The notes: a model not told the origin generated them from the sequence alone. Shown: positions 5,607 to 13,978, counted from the stretch's first letter. The stretch: 30,244 nt of DNA from an uncultured Sutterella sp. (GCA_900544335.1 UQUS01000025.1:1-30244), one strand, 5' to 3'. Program-made: numbers and translations.

Positions 5607-7040
5607 ATGTCCGATTCGATTCCGGGATTTCCTCCCGAAGATGCCATGGCAACCGATAGCGTTGTTGCCTCTGTCCGCCGTCCGCCGCATTCGCTTGAGA
5701 GCGAACAAAGTATTTTGGGCGGACTCATGCTCGATTCCAATGCCTTTGAGTTGGTCTCCGATGTTTTAAGTGCCGATGACTTTTACCGGCGAGAACACCA
5801 GATTATTTACGAGACCATTGCACGTTTAGCGCTTTCGGGAAAACCCATCGATGCCGTGACGGTCTTTAGCGAACTGCAGGCGACCGGCAAAGTCCAGGAT
5901 GTCGGCGGCATGCAGTATTTGGACGTTCTTGTTCATTCGACACCGTCGGCGGCAAACATCCGTCGCTATGCGGAAATTGTTCGCGAACGTTCGATTTTGC
6001 GTCAACTGATTACGGCAGGGGATGAAATCGTGACGTTGGCCTTATCGCCGGAAGCTGCGGATGTGCCGCAACTTCTTGATAAGGTGCAGTCCAAGATTTA
6101 TGCCATTGATGAACACAGCAATCGCGGCAAGAAAGGCTTTGTTCGGCTGCCGGAAGTGGCGACCGAAGTCACAAAGGAAATTCAGGCGCTTTACGAGCAA
6201 CACAGCACCGATGACGTGACGGGACTGCCGACAAGTTATGTCAAGCTCGACAAGATGCTTACGGGCCTACACAAGGGCGATTTGGTCATCGTAGCAGGGC
6301 GTCCTTCGATGGGTAAGACGGCCTTTGCGCTTAATATTGCCGAATATGCCGGGATGGTTTTGCAACTGCCTGTTGCCATCTTTTCAATGGAAATGAGTGC
6401 CGAGCAGCTGACAAAACGTTTCATTAGTTCGGTCGGTCGCATCGACGCGCAGAAAATTCGCCGTGCTCGGCTCGATGAGTCCGATTGGGCGCACTTTACG
6501 GATGCGGTCGGCATCTTATCCAAGGCGCCCGTTTACATTGACGACACACCGGGTCTTTCAGTTAACGAACTTCGTGCTCGGGCGCGACGCCTCGCACGGA
6601 AGAGCGGCCCCCTTTCTCTTATTGTCGTCGACTATCTGCAGTTAATGACAGGAACCTCGAAGGGCAATTCTTCGACCGAGAATCGCGCCACGGAAATCGG
6701 CGAAATCTCCCGGGGCCTGAAAAATCTTGCCAAAGAAATGGATGTGCCCGTGATTGCGCTTTCGCAGTTAAATCGTTCGGTCGAGCAACGAACCGACAAG
6801 CGTCCTATGATGAGCGATTTGCGTGAATCGGGCGCTATCGAACAGGATGCGGACGTCATCATGTTTATTTACCGCGATGTTGTTTACAACAAGCAGACGT
6901 CCGATCCGAATCTGGCGGAAATCATTATCGGCAAACAGCGTAACGGTCCGATCGGCGTCGTGCCGCTTCGGTTTGACGGTCAGTTCACGCGCTTTGACAA
7001 TTTGGCCGAAGAGGCAGAGTTGCCTCCGGAATTGCGATAG
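5607..7040 (+). CDS. dnaB: Replicative DNA helicase DnaB
   Basis: A 477-residue hexameric 5'-3' helicase that unwinds DNA at the replication fork and recruits primase. The N-terminal helical domain includes PPHSLESEQSILGGLMLD (about residues 26-43). The RecA-like motor has Walker A GRPSMGKT (231-238) and Walker B LIVVDYLQLM (338-347). It also has the late block SDLRESGAIEQDADVIMF and the arginine-bearing IIGKQRNGPIG. No intein interrupts it. The ribosome-binding site is poor; ATG at 5646 is an alternative start. A TATAGT at 5555-5560 could be a -10 box but has no clear partner. The DUF456 gene follows after 12 bases. Confidence 0.97.
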   Translation: MSDSIPGFPPEDAMATDSVVASVRRPPHSLESEQSILGGLMLDSNAFELVSDVLSADDFYRREHQIIYETIARLALSGKPIDAVTVFSELQATGKVQDVGGMQYLDVLVHSTPSAANIRRYAEIVRERSILRQLITAGDEIVTLALSPEAADVPQLLDKVQSKIYAIDEHSNRGKKGFVRLPEVATEVTKEIQALYEQHSTDDVTGLPTSYVKLDKMLTGLHKGDLVIVAGRPSMGKTAFALNIAEYAGMVLQLPVAIFSMEMSAEQLTKRFISSVGRIDAQKIRRARLDESDWAHFTDAVGILSKAPVYIDDTPGLSVNELRARARRLARKSGPLSLIVVDYLQLMTGTSKGNSSTENRATEIGEISRGLKNLAKEMDVPVIALSQLNRSVEQRTDKRPMMSDLRESGAIEQDADVIMFIYRDVVYNKQTSDPNLAEIIIGKQRNGPIGVVPLRFDGQFTRFDNLAEEAELPPELR

Positions 7041-7052
7041 GGGAAGAAAGCA

Positions 7053-7622
7053 ATGGAATTCTTTTCGACAGTGGACTGGGGTGCTTTCGGTCTTTGGTGG
7101 GTTGTTTTCGGCTTGTCTGTCGTCGGGTTAGCAGGAACGATTATTCCGGCCGTCCCGGGGTTGCCTCTTATCTTCGCCGCCTGTCTTCTTGCCGCCTGGC
7201 TCGGTCATTTTGAGGCCATCGGGTTTGTGAAGTTAACGATTCTCGGCATCTTGACGCTCATCGGCATGGCGGTCGATTGGTTTGCTCAAGTGCTCGGTGC
7301 GAAGAAAACGGGAGCATCGCCCTACGGCATTGCGGGAGCCCTCGTCGGAACCGTGATTGGGCTATTTTTCGGGCTCTTCGGCATTCTTTTCCTGCCGCTC
7401 ATCGGTGCGGTTATCGGCGAGCTTTTAGCAAAAAAATCGCTGCTTGCGGCCGGCGGAGTCGGTCTCGGTACGTGGCTCGGTATGCTCGTCGGAGCTGTTG
7501 TCAAGGTTGTCCTCGGGCTGATGATGATCGGAATTCTCGTCTCGAGCCTGGTGACGGATTTTTCCGCCGAGTCGGAAACGATTGTTCCGCAGCAGGATAC
7601 CCCGGCGGAGGTGTCTTTTTAA
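7053..7622 (+). CDS. DUF456 family membrane protein
   Basis: A 189-residue inner-membrane protein of the DUF456 family, of unknown function. Three long hydrophobic Gly/Ala-rich segments (about 13-45, 57-80, 88-160) contain the family's repeated glycine zippers, for example GLAGTIIPAVPGLPLIF and GIAGALVGTVIGLFFGLFG, each turning over at Pro/Gly residues. The soluble tail is short and acidic. GGGGAAG lies 8 bases before the ATG, and the gene follows dnaB by 12 bases, so they are probably co-transcribed. Family recognition is from the glycine pattern and length. Confidence 0.85.
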   Translation: MEFFSTVDWGAFGLWWVVFGLSVVGLAGTIIPAVPGLPLIFAACLLAAWLGHFEAIGFVKLTILGILTLIGMAVDWFAQVLGAKKTGASPYGIAGALVGTVIGLFFGLFGILFLPLIGAVIGELLAKKSLLAAGGVGLGTWLGMLVGAVVKVVLGLMMIGILVSSLVTDFSAESETIVPQQDTPAEVSF

Positions 7623-7646
7623 GACAGTCAACGGCACTGTGGGTTA

Positions 7647-7708
7647 ACAGCTCTCGATGAGCTGTACGGAGCCGATCGGCTGATTAAGCAGCGCAAGGCT
7701 CCTTAATC
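7647..7708 (+). other. Cluster of back-to-back hairpins, candidate 3'UTR RNA
   Basis: Three inverted repeats abut one another in the gap after the DUF456 gene. ACAGCTC/GAGCTGT (7647-7653, 7659-7665) has a 5-base loop. AGCCGATCGGCT (7670-7681) is a perfect 12-base palindrome. GATTAAG/CTTAATC (7682-7688, 7702-7708) is extended inward by AGC/GCT. The terminator at 7721-7764 follows. Such an arrangement could be a processed small RNA or a stable 3' end; no known family is recognised. Confidence 0.35.
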
Positions 7709-7720
7709 TTCAGGTAAACA

Positions 7721-7764
7721 AAAGGCGAAAGGACGGACAAAGCGTCTTTTCGCCTTTGTGTTTT
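7721..7764. terminator. Bidirectional terminator between DUF456 gene and PhoH-like gene
   Basis: AAAGGCGAAAGGACG (7721-7735) pairs with CGTCTTTTCGCCTTT (7743-7757) with one wobble pair. T-rich sequence follows on both strands (TTTGTGTTTT on plus, TTTTGTTT on minus). It serves the convergent plus- and minus-strand units. Confidence 0.8.
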
Positions 7765-7780
7765 AAGTCAGGAAGGGACT

Positions 7781-9406
7781 TTAGAGCGCCTGACTTGCCC
7801 AATGCGCTAAGCGGCTTCGCTCGCCGCGTTCGAGCATGATGTGACCGGCATGCGCCCAACCTTTGAGTCGCTCGACAAGGTACGTCAATCCCGAGGAGCC
7901 TTCCGTCAGGTACGGGGTATCAATCTGCGCAATGTTCCCGAGGCAGACCACTTTAGTTCCCGGACCGGCACGTGTGATGAGCGTTTTCATTTGCTTGGGC
8001 GAAAGGTTTTGCGCTTCATCGATGATGAGGAATTTATTAAGGAACGTTCTGCCGCGCATAAAGCTCATCGACTTAATGGAAATGCGACTCTTGACGATGT
8101 CGCTTGTTGCAGAACTGCGCCAGCCGGCATTGCCTTTGTCGGTCTTTAACAGTACTTCCAAGTTGTCTTCCAGGGCACCCATCCAGGGCGTCATTTTTTC
8201 TTCTTCGGTTCCCGGCAAATACCCGATATCGTCACCGACACTGACAGTGGCGCGTGTGAAGATAATTCCCGAGTAACGTCGCTCGTCGAGCGTTTGCGAG
8301 AGGGCAGCGGCAAGTGTCATGAGCGTCTTGCCGGTCCCGGCTTGTCCGAGCAGTGTTACAAGGTCAATCTGCGGGTCGGTTAAAAGATTGAGAGCAAAAG
8401 ACTGCTCGATATTGCGCGCGTGGATACCCCACAGAGCGTTCTTGGCGAGCGTGTAATCGCGAATGGTGCGTAAGGTCACCTTTTTGGCGTCCGTTGCCAC
8501 CACTTGGGCGACAAAACTGCCGTCGGCCGTATGCACGAATTCATTGACGTGTAAGTCGGCTGCGACAGGACCGGAGACCTTGTAGTAGGTTCGTCCGTCC
8601 TCCTGCCAACTTTCAAGCGACTTGGCGTGTTCATCCCAGAACGTATCGGGCAAAACGGTTTTTCCCGAGTAAAGCAACTGGGAGTCGTCCATCGCCTTGT
8701 CGTTAAAGTAGTCTTCGGCTTTTAGGCCAAGGGCCGCCGCCTTAATGCGCATATTGATGTCTTTACTGACAAGCACGACATCTTTATCGGGGTTTTCGCG
8801 GCTTAATTCCCGCACGACAAGCAAAATGGCATTGTCGGGCTTGGCTTGTAAAAAACTCGAGGACATGCCCTCAGGCACGCTTTTAGTTTGGAAAAAGAGT
8901 CGCCCGGTGGCTTCCGTGTTGCCGATACCGTCTAAGCGCCTTCCGTCTTCGATCTTTCCGGAGTCCACTTCGATAAGTTGATCGATCCAGCGACTGGCCT
9001 GACGGGCGTTGCGTGCCGCATCGGTCGTTCCGTTTTTGTGGTTATCGAGCTCTTCGAGGGTAGTCATCGGCAGGAAAACATCGTGCTCCTCAAAGCGGAA
9101 AAGGCATGTCGGGTCGTGCAAAAGCACGTTTGTATCCAAAACGAACAGGCGCACTTTTTCATCGGCGCGGCGCAAAGCAGCACGTGCGGTCTTGACGGGT
9201 TTTCCCTTGGTCTCAGGGGACATAGGCACCTCGGCTGTGCGAGGAGCGGGCGCAGGATTGACTCGGGCGGGTTCCGCCTCTTTTCGAGCCGGCGTTTTCA
9301 GCAGGGCCGCTGTTTGTTTGACCGATTTTTTCACGCGGACTTTTGCGGTGGTTTTTGCCACTTTCACCGTATCGGCCATTTTCTTAGGTGCAATCGGAAG
9401 AGGCAT
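7781..9406 (-). CDS. PIN domain plus PhoH-type ATPase
   Basis: A 541-residue cytoplasmic protein fusing a PIN ribonuclease domain to a PhoH-like P-loop ATPase, the PhoH2 architecture thought to couple RNA unwinding to cleavage. Residues 1-85 are a Lys/Ala/Pro-rich, probably disordered leader. The PIN domain follows (about 86-240), with LDTNVLLHD at 90-98, acidic TLEELDNHK and the late VLVSKDINMRIKA. The ATPase has Walker A GQAGTGKT (354-361) and Walker B IIDEAQN (461-467), then the PhoH block CLGNIAQIDTPYL. AAGGAAA precedes the ATG by 6 bases. It is the last gene of the minus-strand unit beginning with the EamA permease, 18 bases after amiC. Confidence 0.93.
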   Translation of the reverse strand: MPLPIAPKKMADTVKVAKTTAKVRVKKSVKQTAALLKTPARKEAEPARVNPAPAPRTAEVPMSPETKGKPVKTARAALRRADEKVRLFVLDTNVLLHDPTCLFRFEEHDVFLPMTTLEELDNHKNGTTDAARNARQASRWIDQLIEVDSGKIEDGRRLDGIGNTEATGRLFFQTKSVPEGMSSSFLQAKPDNAILLVVRELSRENPDKDVVLVSKDINMRIKAAALGLKAEDYFNDKAMDDSQLLYSGKTVLPDTFWDEHAKSLESWQEDGRTYYKVSGPVAADLHVNEFVHTADGSFVAQVVATDAKKVTLRTIRDYTLAKNALWGIHARNIEQSFALNLLTDPQIDLVTLLGQAGTGKTLMTLAAALSQTLDERRYSGIIFTRATVSVGDDIGYLPGTEEEKMTPWMGALEDNLEVLLKTDKGNAGWRSSATSDIVKSRISIKSMSFMRGRTFLNKFLIIDEAQNLSPKQMKTLITRAGPGTKVVCLGNIAQIDTPYLTEGSSGLTYLVERLKGWAHAGHIMLERGERSRLAHWASQAL

Positions 9407-9424
9407 AGTCGGTTTCCTTGTCTG

Positions 9425-10672
9425 TTAACTTTGTTTGAGTAAAGAAGGATCACGTTCGACGGCTGTGAGAATTCCCTTATAGATGGCCGTCGCAAAGTGT
9501 GCTTGCTCGCGTTTGTTCGTCAGCCGCGTTTCATCTTTCGGGTTGCTGATAAACGCCGTTTCCACCAAAATGGACGGAACTCCTTGGGCCTTAAGGACGG
9601 CAAATTCAGCGTATTCAACGGTGGATTTATGCAAGGGCCCGAGTCGAGCCAGTTCCTCTAAAACCGCATCGCCGAGTTGAATGCCGTATCGCAATTTAGT
9701 TTCTGCGAGCATATCGACGACGGTACTGCGGGCCTGACTGGCCACGTCTCGAAAGTCCATTCCGCCGATTTCATCGGATTTGTTCTGAGTTTGCGCAAGC
9801 CAACGCGCCTGCAGGGACGAAGCGCCGTGGGTGCTTAAGGTAAAGACGGACGAACCGTTGGCGCGCGGATTGGTCCAAGCATCGGCGTGCACACTGACAA
9901 ATAGATGCGCCTTGTGGTTGATGGCAAAAGCGGCTCTCTTGTGCAGCGGTAAGAAGACGTCGGTACTTCGCGTTAAGTAGGCCTTCATTCCGCGTGTGGC
10001 ATTAATTCGCGCTGCAAGTTGCTTGGCAATGGCAAGAACCACGGTTTTTTCTTTGGTTTTGCGTTTGCCGACGGCACCGGGGTCGGCGCCGCCGTGTCCC
10101 GGATCGATGACGACAACGAGCGTTTCCTGGTGTTTCTTTTTTGCAGGAACCGTTTTCAGGCGCGGCGTTTCTTTTTTGGGTGCTTCAGGCATCCTCGAGA
10201 CCGATGCCGCTCCTGAGGTGCTGACAATCTGCGCGAGCGGATCGTCCGGGGATTTTTCGCTCAAATTCACGCGAATGATTTGCGTCAGTCCGACGTTCGG
10301 ACTCGAAGCGACGGCATCGATGCCGTCTGCCAAATCGATGACAAGGCGGACCGTATTTTCTTTAAATTGCCCGACGCGTACGGAGCGCGCAAAGGAAGGC
10401 TGTAACTTTACGGCCGCAACCGCTCGCGTGATTTCCGGCGTAAGCGTCATCGGTTCCACGTCAACGACAAATCGCCGGTTGTCGGAAAAACCCAGATAGT
10501 AGGTGCGATAAAGAACCTTGCTTCGCGTGGCTATGGTTAGATTAAGTCCATCTGCGTTTTGCTTGGAGGACAAAGTAACGGTGCTCGGCGTCGCGGCAAG
10601 AAGAGGCCTTCCCGTCAGGCCAAGACCGACCCCCATCGTGCTTAAGACAAAAAGTCGCCGAGATGTTGTCAT
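9425..10672 (-). CDS. amiC: N-acetylmuramoyl-L-alanine amidase AmiC, Tat-exported
   Basis: A 415-residue periplasmic zinc amidase that splits septal peptidoglycan between MurNAc and the stem peptide during cell separation. Residues 1-27 are a twin-arginine-type signal (TSRRLFVLS then a hydrophobic stretch and AAT), matching Tat export of AmiC. An AMIN domain (about 32-140) would target the septum, and a Lys/Pro-rich linker follows. The Amidase_3 domain starts at VVVIDPGHGGADPGA. Zinc ligands and catalytic residues are visible: H193, E208, H262 and E371 (in LVETAFISNP). The insertion around 303-355 (DVASQARSTVVDMLAETKL) corresponds to the autoinhibitory helix region opened by EnvC/NlpD activators. 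The start overlaps the tsaE stop by four bases, the classic tsaE-amiC pair. Confidence 0.96.
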   Translation of the reverse strand: MTTSRRLFVLSTMGVGLGLTGRPLLAATPSTVTLSSKQNADGLNLTIATRSKVLYRTYYLGFSDNRRFVVDVEPMTLTPEITRAVAAVKLQPSFARSVRVGQFKENTVRLVIDLADGIDAVASSPNVGLTQIIRVNLSEKSPDDPLAQIVSTSGAASVSRMPEAPKKETPRLKTVPAKKKHQETLVVVIDPGHGGADPGAVGKRKTKEKTVVLAIAKQLAARINATRGMKAYLTRSTDVFLPLHKRAAFAINHKAHLFVSVHADAWTNPRANGSSVFTLSTHGASSLQARWLAQTQNKSDEIGGMDFRDVASQARSTVVDMLAETKLRYGIQLGDAVLEELARLGPLHKSTVEYAEFAVLKAQGVPSILVETAFISNPKDETRLTNKREQAHFATAIYKGILTAVERDPSLLKQS

Positions 10673-11181
10673 TTTTTAAGTTCCTCGAGCACACGCTGTC
10701 CTGTTGTTGAGTAGGCCTTGACGGTTATGTCACGCTGAGTTCCATAAATGGTAATCACGAGTTCCAAATCGGCAGAAGGAAGAAAGTTGCCGGCTTTGTC
10801 ACTCCATTCGCTTGCTGTGATACTGCCCGGACCGAACAGATCGCGAAAGCCGGCCTCATCAAATTCAATCGGAGATTCGAAGCGGTAAAAATCAAAATGA
10901 TGAAACGCGATTCCGTCTAAAACATCGTAATCGGAAACGAGTTCGAAGGTCGGACTTTTCACACGACCCGTCACACCGAGACGGCGTAGGAGGGCCCGGG
11001 TCAATGTGGTTTTTCCGGCGCCCAAATCTCCCGTAAGGCGCAGATTAAAGCCGCTTTGATAAATCGCCTCGCGCACGTACGTTAACGCATCGGCCAGACG
11101 CTCGGCGAAACGAACGGTTTGCGCCTCCTCCGAGAGCCGAACACAGGTGCTGTGTTGAGAATTGTTTTCAGGTAAATCCAT
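10669..11181 (-). CDS. tsaE: tRNA threonylcarbamoyladenosine biosynthesis ATPase TsaE
   Basis: A 170-residue ATPase that cycles the TsaBD complex in making t6A37, the modification of tRNAs reading ANN codons. Walker A is GDLGAGKTT (51-59), followed by the family blocks VKSPTFELVSDY and HHFDFYRFESPIEFDEAGF, and the late SASEW-like motif ITASEWSDKAG. The N-terminal 20 residues are variable. It begins 23 bases after the NlpC/P60 gene and its stop overlaps the amiC start by four bases, so the two are translationally coupled. Confidence 0.96.
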   Translation of the reverse strand: MDLPENNSQHSTCVRLSEEAQTVRFAERLADALTYVREAIYQSGFNLRLTGDLGAGKTTLTRALLRRLGVTGRVKSPTFELVSDYDVLDGIAFHHFDFYRFESPIEFDEAGFRDLFGPGSITASEWSDKAGNFLPSADLELVITIYGTQRDITVKAYSTTGQRVLEELKK

Positions 11182-11204
11182 GGGGCTAAGTCTAGTGGAT
11201 TTAT

Positions 11205-12386
11205 CTAGCGTTGTTCGTCCTCGTGAGTCAATCGGGGGAGGTTTGCCGGGTTCGGGCGCATGGCTTTTAAAAAGCGCGCGGCTTCAAAGGCATCGAAATC
11301 AGGATCTTGCGGCGAGAAACTTGCAAGTCGCACATGTCCTCGTGCGTGGATAAACTTGTCCCCGCCGAGAGAAAGAGCCACGTGACGGATGCTTTCGAGG
11401 CTCCCGTCTTTGGCTTTTGCGCCGAAGAAAAGAAGGTCTCCGGGGGAAAAAGGCTTTTTAACCTCGACTCCGACCGTAGCTTGCATGTCGGCATCGCGCG
11501 GTAAAAGCACGCCGGTTTGCCGGTAGACCGTTTGCGTGAACCCGGAGCAATCGACGGCAAATGTGCTCGTGCCGCCCCAAAGGTAACTTTATCCGAGAAG
11601 ACTTTTCGCCAGGTGCGTCAGGGCTTTTGCGTAACGGGCCGAGTCTTTTCTCAAGTCGTCCCAGCGCTTTAAAAGCCCCGTCAGGCTTTGAATGTCTCGG
11701 GAGGAGACAAAGCCGCGTATTCCGTCAGCCAGTTCCACGCCCGTCCAGACATCGGCTGACTCCTTAGTAGGATAAAGACGTGCTCCGGCAGGCAAAAGAC
11801 CGAGTCGCTGCGAGGACATGTCGGGCTTTTCAAACAAAGCCGTTTGAGTTGCCGTTACAAGCCAAGGTTCTCGTGCAGTAATGCGTTTGTAGGACGCCTC
11901 ATCGCACGAGATGATTTGCTCGGGAACGGCCCAGGCAACGTATCCGTCGGGAAGTTTGACCTGTAACCATCCGTCTTTTTGAAGGATGCGTACGGGTGTC
12001 CCGAGCACCGATTGTGTTTGAACCGAGGAGGTGTAGGAGGGCGCCTTGTAAAGGGAGGCAATCGGAACCCGTACAAAGCCGAAGGTGTTGACGTCAAGTC
12101 CCCCGGTATCAGGAAGAAGACAAACGCCGTAAGCGGCTTGCCCGAAGGCTTTAAGGAGTTCCTCCTTGGCCTTTAGGCTCGTTGTTTTTCCGACAAGGCG
12201 ACCGTTTTCAAACGTCACGTCAAAGACGCCGAGACGGCTGTCGGGAACGTAACGCTTTCGGATAGTATCAAGAAGAGCTTTTTGAGCAATGACCGTCTCG
12301 TGGGCGCAACCTGCGAGAAGACTACTTGCGAAAACCACGCACAGTAGGGTCCGACAAAAGGCTGCGGTAGGCGTTTTATCAATCAT
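11205..12386 (-). pseudogene. SH3/NlpC-P60 lipoprotein split by an in-frame TAA
   Basis: Read through one stop, this is a 393-codon cell-wall endopeptidase of family C40. It has a lipoprotein signal (residues 1-24, lipobox LLAGC). Two SH3-like domains follow, about 110-190 (SLYKAPSYTSS, GYVAWAVPEQI) and 190-255 (ALFEKPDMSS, IRGFVSSRDI). Then comes the NlpC/P60 catalytic domain with Cys in FAVDCSGF and His in IRHVALSL. Codon 266 is TAA (11589-11591), placed exactly where the family has a variable residue: LLG-stop-SYLWGG against the usual LLGxPYLWGG. The frame is the same on both sides and no other damage is seen. The start at 12386 is fixed by an ATGA overlap with the permease gene. As read, only the anchored SH3 half would be made, without the active site. 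A Lys codon AAA changed to TAA would explain it. Confidence 0.85.
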
Positions 12387-13270
12387 TTGGCTAGCCCGAT
12401 TAAAACCACACCGAGAACCATCAAAGCCACGCCGCTGATGCGTTTCGGTGTCAGCGATTCTTTCAGGAGAAGGGCTCCGATTACCACGCCGACCATCATG
12501 CCGATTTCGCGAGCCGGTGCGACATACGAAAGCGGCGCTAACGTCAGGGCAAAAAGCACGAGAATGTAAGCGCCGGGTGATCCGATGACGGTGCAAAAAA
12601 GCGCTTTGCGTTGTGTGCGATTGCCGAGCAACTCGCGGATTTCGCCTCGCCAATTTTTGGTCATCAGGATAATCGGCCACAACAGGACACACCGTACGGC
12701 AAGAGCCGGAAAGTAAAACGAAAGCGGCGTTAATCCGGTGTGTTGCTGAACGGCCCAGGCATCGCAAAACGAATACCCCGCGATGCAAATACCTGTCAGA
12801 GCTCCCCAAAAGAGACCTTTGCCGATTCTTTTGTCAACGGCTTGCGACGTATGAGTTTTGGTCGCAAGAAGAACAATACCGATCAAAATCGAGGCAATCG
12901 CGCACATTCCGACCGGGCTCGGACGTTCGCCCAAAACGGTGACGGCAGCCAGTACGGTAATCAAGGGACCCGTGCCGCGCGCCGTCGGATAGACGATGCT
13001 GTAATCGGCTTGTTTGTAACCGTACTGGAGCACATACGCATAGACGATGTGAATCGGGGCGGAAATGCAGATCACAAGCCAACCGGTTTTCGTGATGGCC
13101 GAAAAAATCGTCGGATCATAAATAAGAAGTGCCGGCACGGAAAGTGTTAAAGTCAAGAGGTAACTGACGGGCCAGAAAACCTTCGAGGGGCATGCTTTTT
13201 TGAGTTGATAGTTCCATGTCGCGTGCAAAAACGCTGCAGCAAGGACAAGAATAAGGGCAGTAGCTGACAT
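12383..13270 (-). CDS. EamA/DMT family transporter
   Basis: A 295-residue inner-membrane permease of the drug/metabolite transporter superfamily, with ten predicted helices in two EamA repeats (about 3-135 and 150-290). Family cues are the opening LVLAAAFLHATWNYQLKKA, the end of the first repeat (AVTVLGERPSPVGMCAIASI), and its second-repeat counterpart (LLLKESLTPKRISGVALMVLG). The substrate cannot be told. It is the first gene of the minus-strand unit; its TGA overlaps the ATG of the NlpC/P60 lipoprotein gene (ATGA). A link between the permease and cell-wall recycling is possible but is only inferred from this coupling. Confidence 0.9.
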   Translation of the reverse strand: MSATALILVLAAAFLHATWNYQLKKACPSKVFWPVSYLLTLTLSVPALLIYDPTIFSAITKTGWLVICISAPIHIVYAYVLQYGYKQADYSIVYPTARGTGPLITVLAAVTVLGERPSPVGMCAIASILIGIVLLATKTHTSQAVDKRIGKGLFWGALTGICIAGYSFCDAWAVQQHTGLTPLSFYFPALAVRCVLLWPIILMTKNWRGEIRELLGNRTQRKALFCTVIGSPGAYILVLFALTLAPLSYVAPAREIGMMVGVVIGALLLKESLTPKRISGVALMVLGVVLIGLAK

Positions 13271-13299
13271 GGTTCGAACTCAAAGCGCAGAGATAAAAC

Positions 13300-13305
13300 T
13301 ATAAT
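13300..13305 (+). promoter_or_regulatory. Possible -10 box for nikR
   Basis: TATAAT at 13300-13305 is a perfect -10 hexamer 37 bases before the nikR start. No good -35 element is seen at 16-18 bases. The short 71-base gap between the divergent EamA and nikR genes must hold the promoters for both. Confidence 0.4.
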
Positions 13306-13341
13306 CGAAAACATGCGAAAACTTCGAGTCTTGAGGATACG

Positions 13342-13767
13342 ATGCAGCGATTGACCTTTTCCGTGGATGATGATTTAGCCGAGGATTTTGAGCGACTCCT
13401 TAAGGCCCGACACTACAAAAACCGTTCGGAAGCCTTCCGAGATCTCGTGCGTCGAGAAATTGCTTCCGATGTCGCCGAGTCCGGTAACGGAGAGTGTGTC
13501 GCCGTTGTTGCGTATGCTTTCGATCACAAGACACGTGCCCTTTCCAATCGCATGGTCGAGCATCAGCATGAACACACGTCATTGGTTATCTCGAGTATGC
13601 ATGTGCACTTAAATCACGACAAGTGTGTCGAAGCTGTTGTGATGCGAGGAAAGATGCGTCAAGTGCGCCATTTAGCGGAAACCCTGATTGCCGAAACCGG
13701 CGTTGAGAACGGATCGATCAGTATCATTCCGATTGCCGAGAAGAGCGGGGTCAAGCGTAGGTCCTAA
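13342..13767 (+). CDS. nikR: Nickel-responsive transcriptional regulator NikR
   Basis: A 141-residue ribbon-helix-helix repressor that binds DNA as a tetramer when loaded with Ni(II). The DNA-binding domain is residues 1-46 (MQRLTFSVDDDLAEDFERLL, then NRSEAFRDLVRRE). The C-terminal ACT-like domain has the square-planar nickel ligands at the E. coli positions: H76, H87, H89 and C95, within EHQHEHTS and MHVHLNHDKC. GAGGA lies 7 bases before the ATG. No nickel transporter, urease or hydrogenase gene is in the window, so its targets lie elsewhere; the divergent EamA permease is a possible but unproven target. Confidence 0.96.
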   Translation: MQRLTFSVDDDLAEDFERLLKARHYKNRSEAFRDLVRREIASDVAESGNGECVAVVAYAFDHKTRALSNRMVEHQHEHTSLVISSMHVHLNHDKCVEAVVMRGKMRQVRHLAETLIAETGVENGSISIIPIAEKSGVKRRS

Positions 13768-13770
13768 AAA

Positions 13771-13802
13771 CAAAAATCTCCGGAAAGCGTATTCCGAAGA
13801 TT
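13771..13802 (-). terminator. Intrinsic terminator after tRNA-Glu
   Basis: On the minus strand AATCT, CGGAA, a short loop, TTCCG and AGATT form an interrupted 10-bp stem (13775-13802), followed by TTTTTG and more T. It ends the tRNA-Glu transcript and lies directly after the convergent nikR gene. Confidence 0.75.
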
Positions 13803-13806
13803 GTCT

Positions 13807-13882
13807 TGGCGTCCCCACGGGGACTCGAACCCCGGTTCTAACCGTGAGAGGGTCATGTCCTAGGCCACTAGACGATGGGGAC
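13807..13882 (-). tRNA. tRNA-Glu (anticodon CTC)
   Basis: The minus strand gives a 76-base tRNA with encoded CCA: acceptor GTCCCCA/TGGGGAC, glutamate-type D-arm (CGTCTAGTGGCCTAGGACA), anticodon loop CTCTCAC (anticodon CTC, reading GAG) and T-loop TTCGAGTCC. It closely resembles bacterial tRNA-Glu, which more often has TTC; CTC is the accessory isoacceptor. A promoter with 17-base spacing lies just upstream. Confidence 0.97.
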
Positions 13883-13901
13883 CTCTTTTCGAAGAGCCTG
13901 A

Positions 13902-13930
13902 ATCTTACACGTAAGTGCGCTTTTTGGCAA
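13902..13930 (-). promoter_or_regulatory. Sigma-70 promoter of tRNA-Glu
   Basis: On the minus strand TTGCCA (13925-13930) and TAAGAT (13902-13907) are separated by exactly 17 bases; the tRNA begins 19 bases after the -10 box. Confidence 0.7.
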
Positions 13931-13978
13931 AGCCCCGAGCCTTTCGATGTCGAGCAATGTGCGGCGCCATCGAATACG

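Noticed and set aside
5607..7040. Intein in dnaB.
   Set aside because: The protein is 477 residues with all motifs continuous.
9009..9428. Long plus-strand frames opposite the PhoH-like, amiC, proA and bamD genes.
   Set aside because: They lack ribosome-binding sites and family features and mirror the codon pattern of the real genes on the other strand.
11267..11560. A separate 97-residue minus-strand protein over the NlpC/P60 catalytic region.
   Set aside because: It is out of frame with the catalytic domain and has an unnatural composition; the true frame carries the conserved Cys and His.
13277..13341. A NikR operator upstream of nikR or the EamA gene.
   Set aside because: I could not find the GTATGA-N16-TCATAC type dyad known from E. 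coli; other lineages use different sites, so this is undecided rather than excluded.
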